A stretch of DNA of 64,000 nucleotides, from assembly GCF_029962835.1 (NCBI RefSeq), contig NC_080583.1, positions 72,649,158 through 72,713,157 of the forward strand, in the 5' to 3' direction. Positions 13,199 through 21,923 of the stretch are shown here, in pieces. Source of the stretch: Magnolia sinica (Eukaryota; Streptophyta; Magnoliopsida; Magnoliales; Magnoliaceae). How positions within the stretch are numbered: the first letter of the stretch is position 1; each line of letters opens with the position of its first letter. The notes under the pieces were generated by a model. The model worked only from the letters and a program-made list of their open reading frames with translations. It made no database searches and was not told where the DNA came from. The position numbers were made by a program, and so were the translations under genes.

Positions 13199-16100
13199 TG
13201 TATTTCTAGGGATATTCTCGATCTCAGAAGGGCTATAAATGCTATAATCCCCTAACTCACAAGAAATATGTGTCAGCGGATGTAACTTTCTTCGAGGATA
13301 TTCCCTACTTCTCACCGAAAGGAAAATCATTGCATGATCCTCTTGCAAGTTAGGGGAAGACTTTGTTGGATCATCCCATTCCTCTTTCGATTCCCTCTCT
13401 TAATGAAGATTCCCATCTTCCCAAACCGTTCCGTGTGTATCAATGATGGAAGAAATCCCCTGCCACTTAGACTCCCATCATAACGTCTACTCATGGAGAT
13501 CTAGGTATGGTTCTTCCATCTTCTGATGATCTTCCTATTGCTTTACATAAATCCACTCGTGCATGTACTTATCATCCTATCGATCATTATGTCTTTTTTC
13601 GGTGTTTATCTCCCACCTTCAAGAATTTCGCTACCTCGGCATCCTCTTCCTCTATTCCTAGGACTCTCAAGGAGGCCCTCAATAGCCCTGACTAGAAGCA
13701 AGCTATGATAGAAGAAATGCGTGCTCTCGAGTAGAATGATACCTAGGAACTGGTTTCCTTGTTAAGAACAAGCAAATCGTGGGGTGCCGCTGGGTTTACT
13801 CTATTAAGCATCTCCCAGATACAAGGCTTGATTAATAGCTAAGGGCTACACTCAAACATATGGTGTGGATTACTTTGAGACTTTCTCACCCGTAGTAAAG
13901 CTCAACTCAGTTCGTGTGATCATCTCTTTGGCTACAAATATGTATTAGCTATTATTCCAATTGAACGTGAAGAATGCCTTTCCACATGGTGACCTTGCTA
14001 AAGAAGTCTATATGGATCCTCCACTGGGTTTTTTAAAAAAACCAATGGCTCACATCAGGTCTGCCACCTCGAGAAGTCTATCTATGGCCTTAAGCAGTCT
14101 CCTCGAGCTTGGTTTGACAAGTTTAGCTATGCACTGTTAGACTTCGGCTTTGTTCGGAGTCATTTAAATCACTTTCTTCATCTGTCAGTGTACTTTTGGG
14201 ATTATAGTTCTGTTAATTTATGTCGATGACAAAGTCTTGGCTAGTGATGATGTTGTGGGTATTACTGACCTCAAATCCTTCCTTCAAGCTCACTTTGTAA
14301 TAAAGGATTTGGGTACTCTTCGCTATTTTCTTGGCATTGAGGTGGATTGATCTAAATCTGGCATTGTCCTATAGCAGCGGAAATATGCTCTTGACCTCTT
14401 ATCTGAAACCATAATGCTTGGGTGCCGTCCAATTGCCACTCGTATGGACGTTGCTCAAAAACTTGGTATTGATGATGGCGAACCCCCATCAAATTTGGGT
14501 ATGTATCGTTATTTGGTTGGTCGTCTTATTTACCTGACTATTACTCAACTTGATATATCATATGCAGTAGGGGTGGTGAGCTAGTTTATGCATGCTCCTT
14601 GTACAACACATCTCACTGCCGTATATTAGATCCTTCGTTACATCAAATTGTCTCCTGGAAAAGGCTTACTATTTCAACGACACGGTCATCTTCATATTTC
14701 TGGTTACTCTGACGCTGACTGTGCAAGTAGCCTTTATGATCAGAGGTCTACATCTAGCTATTACACTTTTGTTGGTGGAAATTTAGTCACCTGGAAGAGT
14801 AAGAAACAATTAGTGGTTGCTCGATCCTCTGCTGAAACTGAATATAAGGCCATGCCACATGCAACAGGTGAACTTATGTGGCTTCAGACACTGTTACAAG
14901 AACTTGGCCACTCCTCTCCTGTTTCTATTCCTTTGCACTTTGATAATCAAGCGGCTATTCATATAGCTAGCAATCATGCGTTTTATGAGCGCACGAAACA
15001 TATTGAAATAGATTGTCACTTCATTTGTGAAAAGATGGCTGCTAAGGAAATTTCCACTCCATTTATTCGTTCAAGCGAGCAAGTAGTTGATATGTTCATT
15101 AAATCCCCTGGTCAAAATGGCTTATGTCGTCTAATAGACAAGTTGGGCATGATCAACATCTATGCTCCAACTTGAGGGGGAGTATTGAAAGTTTATTGGT
15201 ATGGTGATTTTAAACGGCCACTAAGCGTATAAGATTCCCATAATTGGTTGTTTCTAAACAGGACAAATAAAGGATTGGCTAATCATGCATTCATAACACA
15301 TTTTACGCCAATGTATGTCCCCCAGGATTCCCGAGTCATAATGTCGATGTATGTCCTTTGTGATTCCTAGGTCATGATGTCGATGTCTGTCCCTTGTGAT
15401 TCCTGAGTCATTGTATAGAACTCACTGCTGGTGTCAATGTATGTCCTTTGTGATTCCCAGGCATGATGCCAATGTATGTCATGATTCTTGGGTCATTATG
15501 CGGTAGTTCTTTTGCATCGTGGGTTCTACTCACAAGTTTCAGCTGGATGTGCATCCCTAGGTTGATGTGCATTTGTGCATTAATCAAGAATCGCATTGTT
15601 TGTATTTGCTTGTTTTATATTTGTAAACTACACTGGACTGTGATGATGGATTTGTAATCTTGGGGGGAGGGGGGAGTTCTCGCTGAGATAGTCACTCACC
15701 CTTTTAGTGTAATTACACAAACAGATGACGCAGGACAAGAAGAGTGTTACGATGCGCCTGAAGAATCATGTGAGGACCCCATGGATGAGATGCAATACAT
15801 GAGCATGGTGGAACTCTTAGAACTCAACCAATAGATGGATTTATTCTTATGCTTTAGTTGGACTATCAGTGCTTGAACAGATTATTAAATTTTGTAATAC
15901 GTCCCTAATTAAGTGGACAAGTTTAGTGATTTACGTGATGCTTGAAACTCTATTTTACAAAGTTCAATTTATTTTGCTCATGTGATATATACCTTGCGAA
16001 TGTGGAAAGTGATAGGAAAAAAAAATGATATGTTATAAAAAATAAACTAAATAAAAAATAAAATAAAAAAAAGCATCCGTTCATTATTTAGCTAACACCC

Positions 16101-19100
16101 TCGAATTTGGGATTTGAGTCCTTATACTCGGGTGCTAGAATTTGAGGCATTACATGATCTCTATCAAAAAATTATGAAGCAAAGATCATCAGATCACCTT
16201 TCCCTTGCCTCCCAAAATATCAGATAAAATGTGATAGGAAACCCATCCGGCCCAGGAGCCTTATCCTTCTCCAAAACAAGAACTGCAGATTTTACTTCTT
16301 CCAGCCAATTGGTTTTTCTGAACTATCCGCATCTTTGGCTAGAATCTGGTCAAAAGACAAGTTGTCAAGCTTTGTCCGGGTTTCCAAATAGAAGTCAATG
16401 GAGTTGCACAATGCTTCCTTATCCTCAGTTACTTCCGAATTTATCAAAAGACTTTCGATCTGATTACATTTGCACCTTGCACTAGCAATCCCATGAATGT
16501 ATTTCATGTTTTCTCCCACTCTTTGAGCCAAACTGATTTAGAATGTTGCCTCCATTTGATCTCATCTTACTTAAGTTTGTTTGCATCATAAACCCTTACT
16601 CGACCAATTGAAATGAAAGTGTTTGCACTTCACACAGATTTTTAAGTGAAGTCTTTCAATGTGTTGGAAATAGTTCACTTGTAAAGGCCTTCACATAGAG
16701 TCTGGGCTCCAAATAGTGATTTTGTTGCTTTCAAGTTGGACTCGAAAGAAATCCAACTAAAAGTTTAGGGCTATTTTCCTAATTATAAATGCCAGGAAAT
16801 GTCCTTATTTTTCGTCATCTCTAACAAAGAAGAAGACCGAGGCCCACCATCACATGTTTGAGTAATTTTGACCCAAAACTACTACAAACATGTGATGGTG
16901 GGTCTAAGTCTTCTTCTCTATCAACCTTCTCTTCATTAAACTGAATGCTTGAAATTCAATTCACTTGTGCGTCCAAACACTATAACTACTTGAAATTCAA
17001 TTCACTTGTGCGTCCAAACACAACATAACTACTCAAATGTCTGAACTTCAATTTGAGATGAACAGGAAATTTCAGGGGAAAAATCAAAAAAGAAAAGCAG
17101 AAGAGAAAAGTTGAAAGCAAACCAACTTGCCTCCGGTACGAATGCATTGAGAATCCGCCTCCGAACCTCATTGAATCCACTTCCGCACCTATTTACAGCC
17201 ATAAAAGAAACTTGGATTATCCCCGCATTTTCAGTTTGTGTAAAAAGGCACCATGGTTTATTGATCCAGACTGTTGATCTCGCGGGCCTTTCTGTGGACG
17301 GACCATGACACGAAATTCCAATTCGTGGGACAACCCAAACCCTTCGATCGACGATCATAAATGAACGGTTAACCAAAGGAGTACAATAGAAGGGTCCATG
17401 AGGGGTCTGGGAGATTTCATGGGCATAGTCCATCCATTGTGGGCCCCACCACGTCAATGACCAGTGTGGGCCTAGTGGTTTGGTGATCCAAACCATTGAC
17501 CTTGCAGGCCTTTCCAATGGACCATGACAAGAAATTCCACTTCATAGGGCAACTCGAACCCTTTAATCAGCAGTTGCAAATGAACAATAAACAAAAAGGA
17601 CTGCAATAAAAGGGGCCTATTTGTACATGGTTTAGGGCTCGTTTGGATGCCTGTAAATTTTGTAAGAGGTAAATGATTTGCAAGTGATTTACCGGCATAA
17701 ATCATTTACAAGCCGTCCTATTTGGCTTTGAGCTGCAATCCATTTACAAGTAGATAGATGTCTGTGTTTGGTTAACCCATGAATTATTTATATCTTGTAA
17801 TTAGGTATTTCATGCCCGATGGAGCTTGGAGAGGTAGATCCTTATGAAATCTTCAAATGACATATAAGAGCTTCATTTTAGATGAATCATTGGTTTGAGC
17901 CCATATCAATAAAGCTTAAGGTTGATCCTTACATTATAAAATAAATTTAAAAAAATAAATTTTAAAAAAATTGTAAAAACAAAACAAACACACACACACA
18001 CACCAGGTAAGCCATAGATGTGGGCCCACGAATTCAAATGCCCTTTTATGAGGTCAAAAAACTGAATAAAAACAGTCAACCATAAACACATTAAGAAAAA
18101 CACGGTTAATCATATATCGTCATTAATCCAAATATAAAACAACTCTAGAAAACAACATTTAGAAAAAATTTAGAATGGAATGTTCTTCTCTAGCCATACA
18201 TGTTTAAGCTCAAACTCCACACCAAGAAAGTTATACAGCTAGGGACTTTAAATCTCAGGATTTTTTTTGGTGTATGGTACCTTCACTCTGAGTCCCATGA
18301 TATGAAAATATTGGATCACTGAACCATGGGCCCACAAATTGAAGGAAAAAAAACTGTAATGTCTGACTTTTAGACCTGCTAGTATTTGTATAATACCAAG
18401 AGAAAATTGTTAAAACACACAAACACACACAAACACACAAAACAAAATGCATTTCAGCATCGTGATTCTCCCACATGTACACAAGGTAGAGTTATCTAAA
18501 AGAAAGAAGAAAGGAAAGAAACAAGTAGGGGAGAAGCGATTTTTTGAAATCCATACAGATGTAATACATTTTAGTGGGCTCTCCAGTCCAAAATTATCAA
18601 ACTGATCTGACATCTGATTTCCATGATTAGGACGGATCAGATGTCATGCACACTTGAAAAAGAGAAACATACAGCAAACACTAATTTTTATTTGTGCTTT
18701 TTAATTCCACGTGTGCTGGAGCTGGGCCCATCTACACGGAGGGACACAAGCCAATATAGAGCACATATGCATGATTCGAACTTTCCATAAGGTAGGCTAC
18801 ATTACTTGGATCTTCTGGCTCAAAGCCAGGCTGTTTCACACCTCAGGTGGGCCACAGCAAACAACCCAAATGGATGGATAGAAAAAGACTGTTTTAAGTT
18901 TTAACTGTTGGCTTACATCGTATATTGTGGCTCAACTGACACCTCACTCATTTCATTCCTTTTGAATATTGACGATTTCCTTAACCACTGTTTGGTAGCC
19001 CATTGAGTTTATTTATAATCTTCCAATCTTGAACAATTCAGAGGCATCCAACATCAGCCATGTAAATAGAGAGGGCCCCTTGACAGTTTAAACCCATCAG

Positions 19101-19919
19101 ATCCATTGCAAGTCCCAATGTACCTTATAACAATAGGATTGGACGTATTCTAGCAGACCACTTTGTAAACAAGTAATTTACAGTAATTATTTCATATTAA
19201 TCTAAATCTCAGTATTCCTTCTTAATTAGAGGACTGAATTATTAACTATTAATTCAAATTAAATTAAAATTTCTCATTGCAAATACACAAAGGCTCGCCA
19301 ACCAGGAATAATTATCAGAATACAGTTATATCAGAAACAATCTAGTCCAATCAGGAATGTGGGCCCCAAAAATGAATTTTGGCCCAATCAGGATGTGGGC
19401 CCCCGAAATCATTTGTCACTGCCTGTAAATCATTTACCACTAGCCCAATTTTTACAGGCATCCAAATGACCCCGATCCAGACCGTTGATCTTGTGGGCCT
19501 TTCTGCGGATGGACCATGATGCGAAATTCCACTTCATAGGACAATCCGAACCCTTCGATCAGCAGTGGTCGCAAATGAACCGTTAACAAAAGGAAGTCAA
19601 CAAAAGTTTCCATGTCCACAACTGAATGGTTGGCTGGGATTTGGGAGATTTCAGGGATATGGTCCATCCATTGTGGGGCCCATCGTGCCAACGGCTAGTG
19701 GGCCCCAGCTCTGCAAACAGAAAACCCGAGGAGAGCATGTGTGGTATCATCCTCGGGTCAAGGACAAGTAAAAGAGAAGACCTCGGGCAGAAATGAGAGA
19801 GAGGTTTGGAAGGACCTTTGGAGAGAGAGAGATGAAGAGGAATCCGCCGTTATAACGGCGGTTTTGGAGAGCTTAGAAGAAGAAGATCCGCTCCATTCTT
19901 CCACCACCGTTATCGTCAT
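55..19919 (-). CDS. RUS3: ROOT UVB SENSITIVE 3-like protein (DUF647), exons 1-7 of a gene running off the left edge
   Basis: Spliced minus-strand gene. Coding exons, 5' to 3': 19919-19816, 17188-17131, 10741-10682, 10600-10562, 10435-10373, 1975-1919 and 118-55. They join in one frame (phases 2,0,0,0,0,0, then 1 into exon 8 beyond the window) and give about 148 residues. Key stretches are [77 protein letters not shown] up to position 20, [19 protein letters not shown] and [20 protein letters not shown], which follow the RUS/DUF647 N-terminal half in order. RUS proteins are plant-wide and plastid- or membrane-associated; RUS1 and RUS2 act in early seedling UV-B response, while RUS3 itself has no settled role. 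Assignment to RUS3 rather than another RUS member rests on remembered family sequence. The last two thirds of the protein lies outside. All other introns are GT-AG; intron 2 begins GC. Confidence 0.9.
293..408. repeat. 58-bp direct repeat, two units
   Basis: TTGTTGTCCA...CATCCAACCA is present twice with period 58 (from 294 and from 352) and several substitutions, within the outer foldback element. Confidence 0.75.
614..1356. mobile_element. TATCG-rich TIR element, complete copy
   Basis: Perfect 10-bp terminal inverted repeats AACCAGTGTT / AACACTGGTT at 614-623 and 1347-1356. Subterminal zones are full of GATATATC and TATCG motifs on both sides. Related fragments are at 2686-3035, about 4850-5032 and about 9628-9800. 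Noncoding, so non-autonomous; superfamily not recognised. Confidence 0.65.
1919..1975 (-). CDS. RUS3: RUS3 exon 6
   Basis: 57 nt, 19 codons: [19 protein letters not shown]. Acceptor TTGGCCAG, donor CAG-GTGGGC. An internal GGAG-GTATC could look like a donor, but reading through gives the family sequence GGILFTFYQ, so the exon ends at 1919. Confidence 0.93.
2035..2480. repeat. GA microsatellites and a duplicated GGATCCACTAACC segment in intron 5
   Basis: (GA)n at about 2081-2096 and about 2312-2341. ACAACCTAAGGGATCCACTA occurs twice, near 2362 and 2396. GCTCTGATATCA at about 2280 resembles the complement of a plant initiator-tRNA primer-binding site, so this may be a decayed LTR on the minus strand, but no partner LTR was found. 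Confidence 0.45.
2686..3035. mobile_element. TATCG-rich element, left-end fragment
   Basis: About 330 bp collinear with 619-960 of the complete copy (TTCGAAATATT, TATCGCAC, GGGATATATCG, GGTGCACATAATA). The right end is missing. Confidence 0.6.
3164..3582. mobile_element. GTGGGCCCACC foldback element M1
   Basis: About 70-bp terminal inverted repeats: TAGGTGGG...GATGTTTGTGAGAAATCC at the left and its near-perfect complement ending GGTGGGCCCCACCTA at the right. No coding potential. Same family as the elements at 3684, 4199, 20672 and 25997. Confidence 0.75.
3684..4120. mobile_element. GTGGGCCCACC foldback element M2 (diverged)
   Basis: Same internal order as M1 (GGCCCACTTGAG, TTTTGGATC, AAAATGATCTC) with degenerate arms: ATGTGGGTGCCATCATGAGG on the left, TGTGTGGCCCATGTAACAT on the right. 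Confidence 0.55.
4199..4628. mobile_element. GTGGGCCCACC foldback element M3 (diverged)
   Basis: Left arm CTGTGGGGTCCACCATGATT and right arm ending CAGTGGCCACACTGAG are imperfect complements; the internal family motifs are retained. Confidence 0.5.
4850..5032. mobile_element. TATCG-rich element, right-end fragment
   Basis: GATATCGTATGATATATCG, then GATATATCGGCCAATATT, ending TGTGAACACTAC, comparable to the right end of the complete copy at 1256-1356. Confidence 0.5.
5481..6238 (+). mobile_element. TRIM retrotransposon with 352-bp LTRs and a 54-bp interior
   Basis: 5' LTR 5481-5832 and 3' LTR 5887-6238, both exactly 352 bp; ends AATGTAGGGG/AATGCAGGGG and TACATCA/GCATCA. The interior (5833-5886) is 54 bp and holds TGGTATCAGAGC (5836-5847), the standard plant initiator-Met tRNA primer-binding site. 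Flanked by TAACTT at 5475-5480 and 6239-6244, an apparent target duplication. No protein. It interrupts the LINE reading frame, so it is younger than the LINE. Confidence 0.85.
5836..5847 (+). other. Primer-binding site of the TRIM (tRNA-iMet type)
   Basis: TGGTATCAGAGC, three bases after the 5' LTR end; complementary to the 3' end of plant initiator methionine tRNA. Confidence 0.85.
8036..8510. other. Intron 5 sequence between LINE and second TRIM
   Basis: No gene or clear element. AT-rich at 8445-8470, then a CTCTC-rich stretch that forms the flank of the TRIM. Confidence 0.6.
8511..9532 (+). mobile_element. Second TRIM of the same family, with a rearranged interior
   Basis: 5' LTR 8511-8860 (350 bp), primer-binding site TGGTATCAAAGC at about 8864, 3' LTR 9181-9532 (352 bp). 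The 320-bp interior itself contains two partial LTR pieces beginning near 8911 and 9047 (AATGCAGGGGCATTTTCACA and GCGCATTTCACACCGGG), so a second element or internal duplication has collapsed inside it. Flanks CTCTCT at 8505-8510 and 9533-9538 could be a target duplication, but the sequence is low complexity. Confidence 0.78.
9628..9800. mobile_element. TATCG-rich element, fragment
   Basis: GTATCGGTATCG, TGTATCGATATCACCGATAC and GGGGAAACATTGGGGAAA follow the order of the left part of the complete copy at 614, at lower similarity. Confidence 0.45.
9812..10012. mobile_element. Small MITE-like inverted repeat
   Basis: GGCGGTTACAATACGGGCGG at the left mirrors CCACCGTTACCGTTATGTAA plus CCGTTG at the right, about 180 bp apart with an A-tract between. 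Noncoding. Confidence 0.45.
10373..10435 (-). CDS. RUS3: RUS3 exon 5
   Basis: 63 nt, 21 codons, encoding [16 protein letters not shown] followed by SATFQ. Acceptor GCTAATAG, donor CAG-GTAACA. Followed by an 8397-bp intron full of transposons. Confidence 0.93.
10562..10600 (-). CDS. RUS3: RUS3 exon 4
   Basis: 39 nt, 13 codons: [13 protein letters not shown]. Acceptor GCTTTAG, donor CAG-GTAACT. It lies 81 bp from exon 3, the shortest intron seen in the gene. Confidence 0.93.
10682..10741 (-). CDS. RUS3: RUS3 exon 3
   Basis: 60 nt, 20 codons, phase 0 at both ends. Acceptor TTGTTCAG, donor CAG-GTAATG. Encodes [20 protein letters not shown], the most recognisable DUF647 stretch in the window. 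Confidence 0.93.
10742..11735. other. RUS3 intron 2, proximal part
   Basis: About 1 kb with no recognisable exon or complete element. It has stretches rich in CCCAAGCC words and a GAAGAAG-rich segment at 11650-11695. Confidence 0.6.
11736..12180. repeat. Degenerate tandem repeat with TTTTGATTTGTGGGGCCC words
   Basis: The word GGGGCTTTTGATTTGTGGGGC or a variant recurs about eight times (near 11738, 11790, 11868, 11915, 11987, 12037, 12105, 12165), alternating at about 50 and 70 bp, so a repeat of about 120 bp made of two half-units. Ends at the Copia 5' LTR. Confidence 0.65.
12184..15183 (+). pseudogene. Ty1/Copia element remnant without gag and protease
   Basis: A short 5' LTR-like segment (12184-12389, starting TATTGAAAGTGTATTG) is followed by the primer site TGGTATCAGAG (12391-12401). 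Protein homology starts directly in the integrase zinc and DDE region ([16 protein letters not shown], about 12500-12600; [17 protein letters not shown] near 12865). RT follows with LDFGFVRS-like and YVDD (near 14219), then RNase [41 protein letters not shown] and [12 protein letters not shown] (14690-15060), ending [10 protein letters not shown]. The polypurine tract GAGGGGGAG (15174-15182) abuts TATTGAAAGT, the start of a 3' LTR. Many stops and frameshifts; gag and protease are deleted. Lies in RUS3 intron 2, opposite to the gene. Confidence 0.88.
13141..13205. repeat. (TA)n then (TGTA)n microsatellite inside the Copia element
   Basis: About 28 bp of TA dinucleotides followed by about eight TGTA units, interrupting the Copia integrase-RT region. 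Confidence 0.9.
15300..15500. repeat. 36-bp degenerate minisatellite
   Basis: ATGTATGTCC..GATTCC..GTCATGATGTCG recurs with a 36-bp period from about 15311, four to five units with gaps. Placed just downstream of the Copia 3' LTR start. Confidence 0.65.
15662..16154. mobile_element. Probable LTR 3' end of the GGCGTTACA family
   Basis: Ends TTTGAGGCATTACA at 16154, like the ends GGCGTTACA at 53535 and GGGCGTTACA at 61769. Contains a short open acidic peptide (15721-15834) placed as in those two repeats. G-run at 15661-15675. The start is not resolved. Confidence 0.4.
16155..16600 (-). pseudogene. L1 LINE fragment (start of RT), copy 1
   Basis: Minus-strand translation gives [38 protein letters not shown] and [20 protein letters not shown], the region just upstream of and including the [10 protein letters not shown] box. 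Truncated at both ends. Not the same piece as the LINE at 5066. Confidence 0.8.
16829..16916. repeat. Hairpin: 32-bp arms, 24-bp loop, copy 1
   Basis: 16829-16860 (GAAGAAGACC..CACATGTTTG) is the inverse of 16885-16916 with three mismatches. It lies in RUS3 intron 2 and is repeated at 22152-22239 by the segmental duplication. Confidence 0.85.
16948..17021. repeat. 41-bp direct repeat, two units
   Basis: CTTGAAATTCAATTCACTTG plus TGCGTCCAAACAC at 16948 and again at 16989; copied again near 22271. Confidence 0.85.
17131..17188 (-). CDS. RUS3: RUS3 exon 2 (proximal copy)
   Basis: 58 nt after the acceptor TAAATAG. Encodes [19 protein letters not shown], matching the RUS3 segment that directly precedes [10 protein letters not shown]. 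The donor is GAG followed by GCAAGT, the strong consensus of the rare GC-AG intron class. Where remembered family members have a tryptophan (VWRR), this has arginine (VRRR). Confidence 0.87.
17263..19705. repeat. Three diverged units of an approximately 220-bp repeat in RUS3 intron 1
   Basis: Each unit starts GATCCA(G/A)ACC(G/A)TTGA and runs through GGACCATGA, GAAATTCCA, AAATGAAC and CCATCCATTGTGGG. Starts at 17263, about 17484 and 19474. The middle unit is cut off at 17634 by the TIR element, and the third starts at its far side. Confidence 0.7.
17635..19473. mobile_element. 1.84-kb TIR DNA element in RUS3 intron 1, copy 1
   Basis: Ends GGGCTCGTTTGGATGCCTGT and the complement of GGGGTCATTTGGATGCCTGT give about 24-bp terminal inverted repeats with two or three mismatches. 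The interior has no transposase frame. No clear target duplication. The GTTTGGATGC start resembles ends of plant hAT or Harbinger elements; the superfamily is not decided. Confidence 0.6.
19816..19919 (-). CDS. RUS3: RUS3 exon 1 (proximal copy)
   Basis: ATG at 19919; 34 codons plus two bases, ending CAAAG before GTCCTT. It encodes [19 protein letters not shown] and a serine/leucine-rich stretch ending SLSLQ-R, matching the start of RUS3-type proteins. The frame stays open upstream to an ATG at 20117, but the family start lies close to the EEWSG motif, so 19919 is preferred. The 18-bp perfect palindrome at 19844-19861 lies in the coding part. Confidence 0.85.
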
Positions 19920-20671
19920 AACGGCGTCGTCTTGTTCGATGGCAGCTGCAGAAAAACTAACAACCGCTGCTCTGCTGATGCCGGGCGTTTTGACTGACCC
20001 AAAGAGGGGTTTTCTGGTACATTGCGAGGAATGCTTAAAATGTACTCGCGCTCGATTCCCACGTGGCAATTTGGTTAGCGTGTAATCGATCTGTGACCAT
20101 CGATAGGAGGGTCCCACCGTTTAGATGTCCTCTATCCAGAACTAAGATGGTCTGACTACTAGGGTGGCCGAAAGCTTATGCTTTATCTGGACCGTTCGAT
20201 TTATCTAACCATGGCATGGCCCATTGATCGGACTGTTGATAAGGAAAACTAGGCAGTGGAATGGGGACCTGACTAGAGAATCGCCCGTATGCCTATGCTG
20301 CCACGTGTGGGAGGCAAGTGAGAGCAATGCACTGGCCATTCCTCATCATGATTTGCGGCCCTTACCGTGAGGCCCACCTTGATGTATTTCTAGTATATCC
20401 ACGCCGTCAATCCGTCATGAGAAAATGAAGCAGACAAAAATCCATTTTTTTTCTTGAAATACGGTTTTGAAACTCCTAACATTGTTTGGCACAAGGAATT
20501 ATATGATATTAAGTGGTACGGAACTTTAAATCCCTTAGTGAAAATCATTCAGGCTTGGTTCATTATATGTTTCCAACGTTGGATCATGTGCATGAATAGA
20601 CAGGACTTTCCGCAATGCAACTGGATTTCCTCCTAAAAGCATGAGCTCGGAAGTTCTTATGCTGGGAAGGG

Positions 20672-21101
20672 AGGTGGGGCCCACCTTGATATTTGTGAGG
20701 AATCCACCCCATCCATTTGTTTTACAAGATCATTTTAGGGTAAGCGACCAAAAATGAGGTATATTTAAAACTCAATTGGGCCACACAAGAGAAAATAATG
20801 GGGATTGAATGACCACCATTGAAATATTCATATGGCTACAAAAGTTTTGTATCACGATAAAGTTTTCTATGTTGTCAGTTCATCCCAGCAAGAATGAACT
20901 TATAAACGATTGGGATGACATAAACATCAAGGTGGAGCTCGGGAAGTTTTCAACGGTAAGAAATTCTTTCCACCCTCTTTCCTCTCATATGGCCCACTTG
21001 GGTTTTGGATCTGTTTGACTTTTGGTAGCATATCCTAAAATGATCTCATAAAATGAATGGACGGGGTGAATTACTCACAAACATCAAGGTGGGCCCTACC
21101 T
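20672..21101. mobile_element. GTGGGCCCACC foldback element M4
   Basis: Arms AGGTGGGGCCCACCTTGATA and the complementary right end GGTGGGCCCTACCT, about 70 bp each. Related at roughly 85-90% to M5 at 25997, including flanking bases on both sides, so both descend from one insertion at one site. Confidence 0.75.
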
Positions 21102-21165
21102 TACTTTTCACTGTAGTCTTCAAATACGATTTTTGAGATAGGTAGTTATTTTTCATGTGGTCAAC

Positions 21166-21477
21166 TGTAACATCCTTGATTTTCACTGTTTTGGATTTCC
21201 AAAAATCCATCAATTTTTATTTTTTTTATTTTATTTAATTAACCTAAATATTACTTAATGACCATTAGCACTCAATGTCAGTTTATACAGGGTGTTCCAG
21301 TGAAGAACCGCACAAGTCCGGTTAATCATGTAACGTCCCGTCCAACCAGAACAGTGTACTGAGGCGTCCTCGTAGGATTTGCCGCAGGACCGTTCGTTCA
21401 AACTACTCATGGTTTGGTGCCATAACTAAATTAAGTTAGGATTAGCCCATTAGAGTAGACCAGTTTGAGGCATTACA
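21166..21477. mobile_element. Truncated LTR (TGTAACA...GCATTACA)
   Basis: Begins TGTAACATCCTTGATTTTC and ends GAGGCATTACA, chromovirus-style LTR ends, but is only 312 bp with a second TGTAACGTCCCG inside at about 21329. It abuts duplication copy 2. Copy 1 is bordered by the similar end at 16154. Confidence 0.45.
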
Positions 21478-21923
21478 TGATCTCTATCAAAAAATTATGA
21501 AGCAAAGATCATCAGATCACCTTTCCCTTGCCTCCCAAAATATCAGATAAAATGTGATAGGAAACCCATCCGGCCCAGGAGCCTTATCCTTCTCCAAAAC
21601 AAGAACTGCAGATTTTACTTCTTCCAGCCAATTGGTTTTTCTGAACTATCCGCATCTTTGGCTAGAATCTGGTCAAAAGACAAGTTGTCAAGCTTTGTCC
21701 GGGTTTCCAAATAGAAGTCAATGGAGTTGCACAATGCTTCCTTATCCTCAGTTACTTCCGAATTTATCAAAAGACTTTCGATCTGATTACATTTGCACCT
21801 TGCACTAGCAATCCCATGAATGTATTTCATGTTTTCTCCCACTCTTTGAGCCAAACTGATTTAGAATGTTGCCTCCATTTGATCTCATCTTACTTAAGTT
21901 TGTTTGCATCATAAACCCTTACT
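21478..21923 (-). pseudogene. L1 LINE fragment, copy 2
   Basis: Duplicate of 16155-16600, same reading frame and same DKAPGPDG box. Confidence 0.8.

Larger units (their letters stand above)
16141..20633. repeat. Tandem segmental duplication, copy 1
   Basis: Matches 21464-25958 at an offset of 5323 to 5325 bp. By eye there are about eight or nine substitutions and one A/CA-tract indel in 4.5 kb, roughly 99.8% identity. It carries an L1 fragment, a hairpin, RUS3 exons 1 and 2 and intron 1 with a long TIR element. The right limit is sharp at 20633: beyond it the two copies are still related but clearly diverged through their foldback elements. Confidence 0.95.

Noticed and set aside
13103-13348. 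YIYIYIYI frame
   Set aside because: Translation of the (TA)n/(TGTA)n microsatellite inside the Copia remnant.
17029-17517. 162-codon minus-strand frame around exon 2 (and twin at 22352)
   Set aside because: Only the internal piece at 17131-17188 matches the family; the rest is intron 1 repeat and intron 2 sequence.
18255-18613. CVCVCLCVL-type frames near CA repeats
   Set aside because: Translation of a microsatellite.
19738-19797. ATG TGT GGT ATC frame (MCGIILG), like the start of a class II glutamine amidotransferase
   Set aside because: Stops after 19 codons, and nothing downstream resembles the family.
19741-20085. Plus-strand 114-codon frame starting MVSSSGQG and its twin at 25066
   Set aside because: It is the antisense of RUS3 exon 1 and its 5' region; the minus strand matches a known family and has proper splice sites.
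19758-20117. Longer RUS3 start at the ATG at 20117
   Set aside because: The extra 66 residues look unlike any RUS N terminus I know; the start at 19919 sits near the conserved EEWSG motif.
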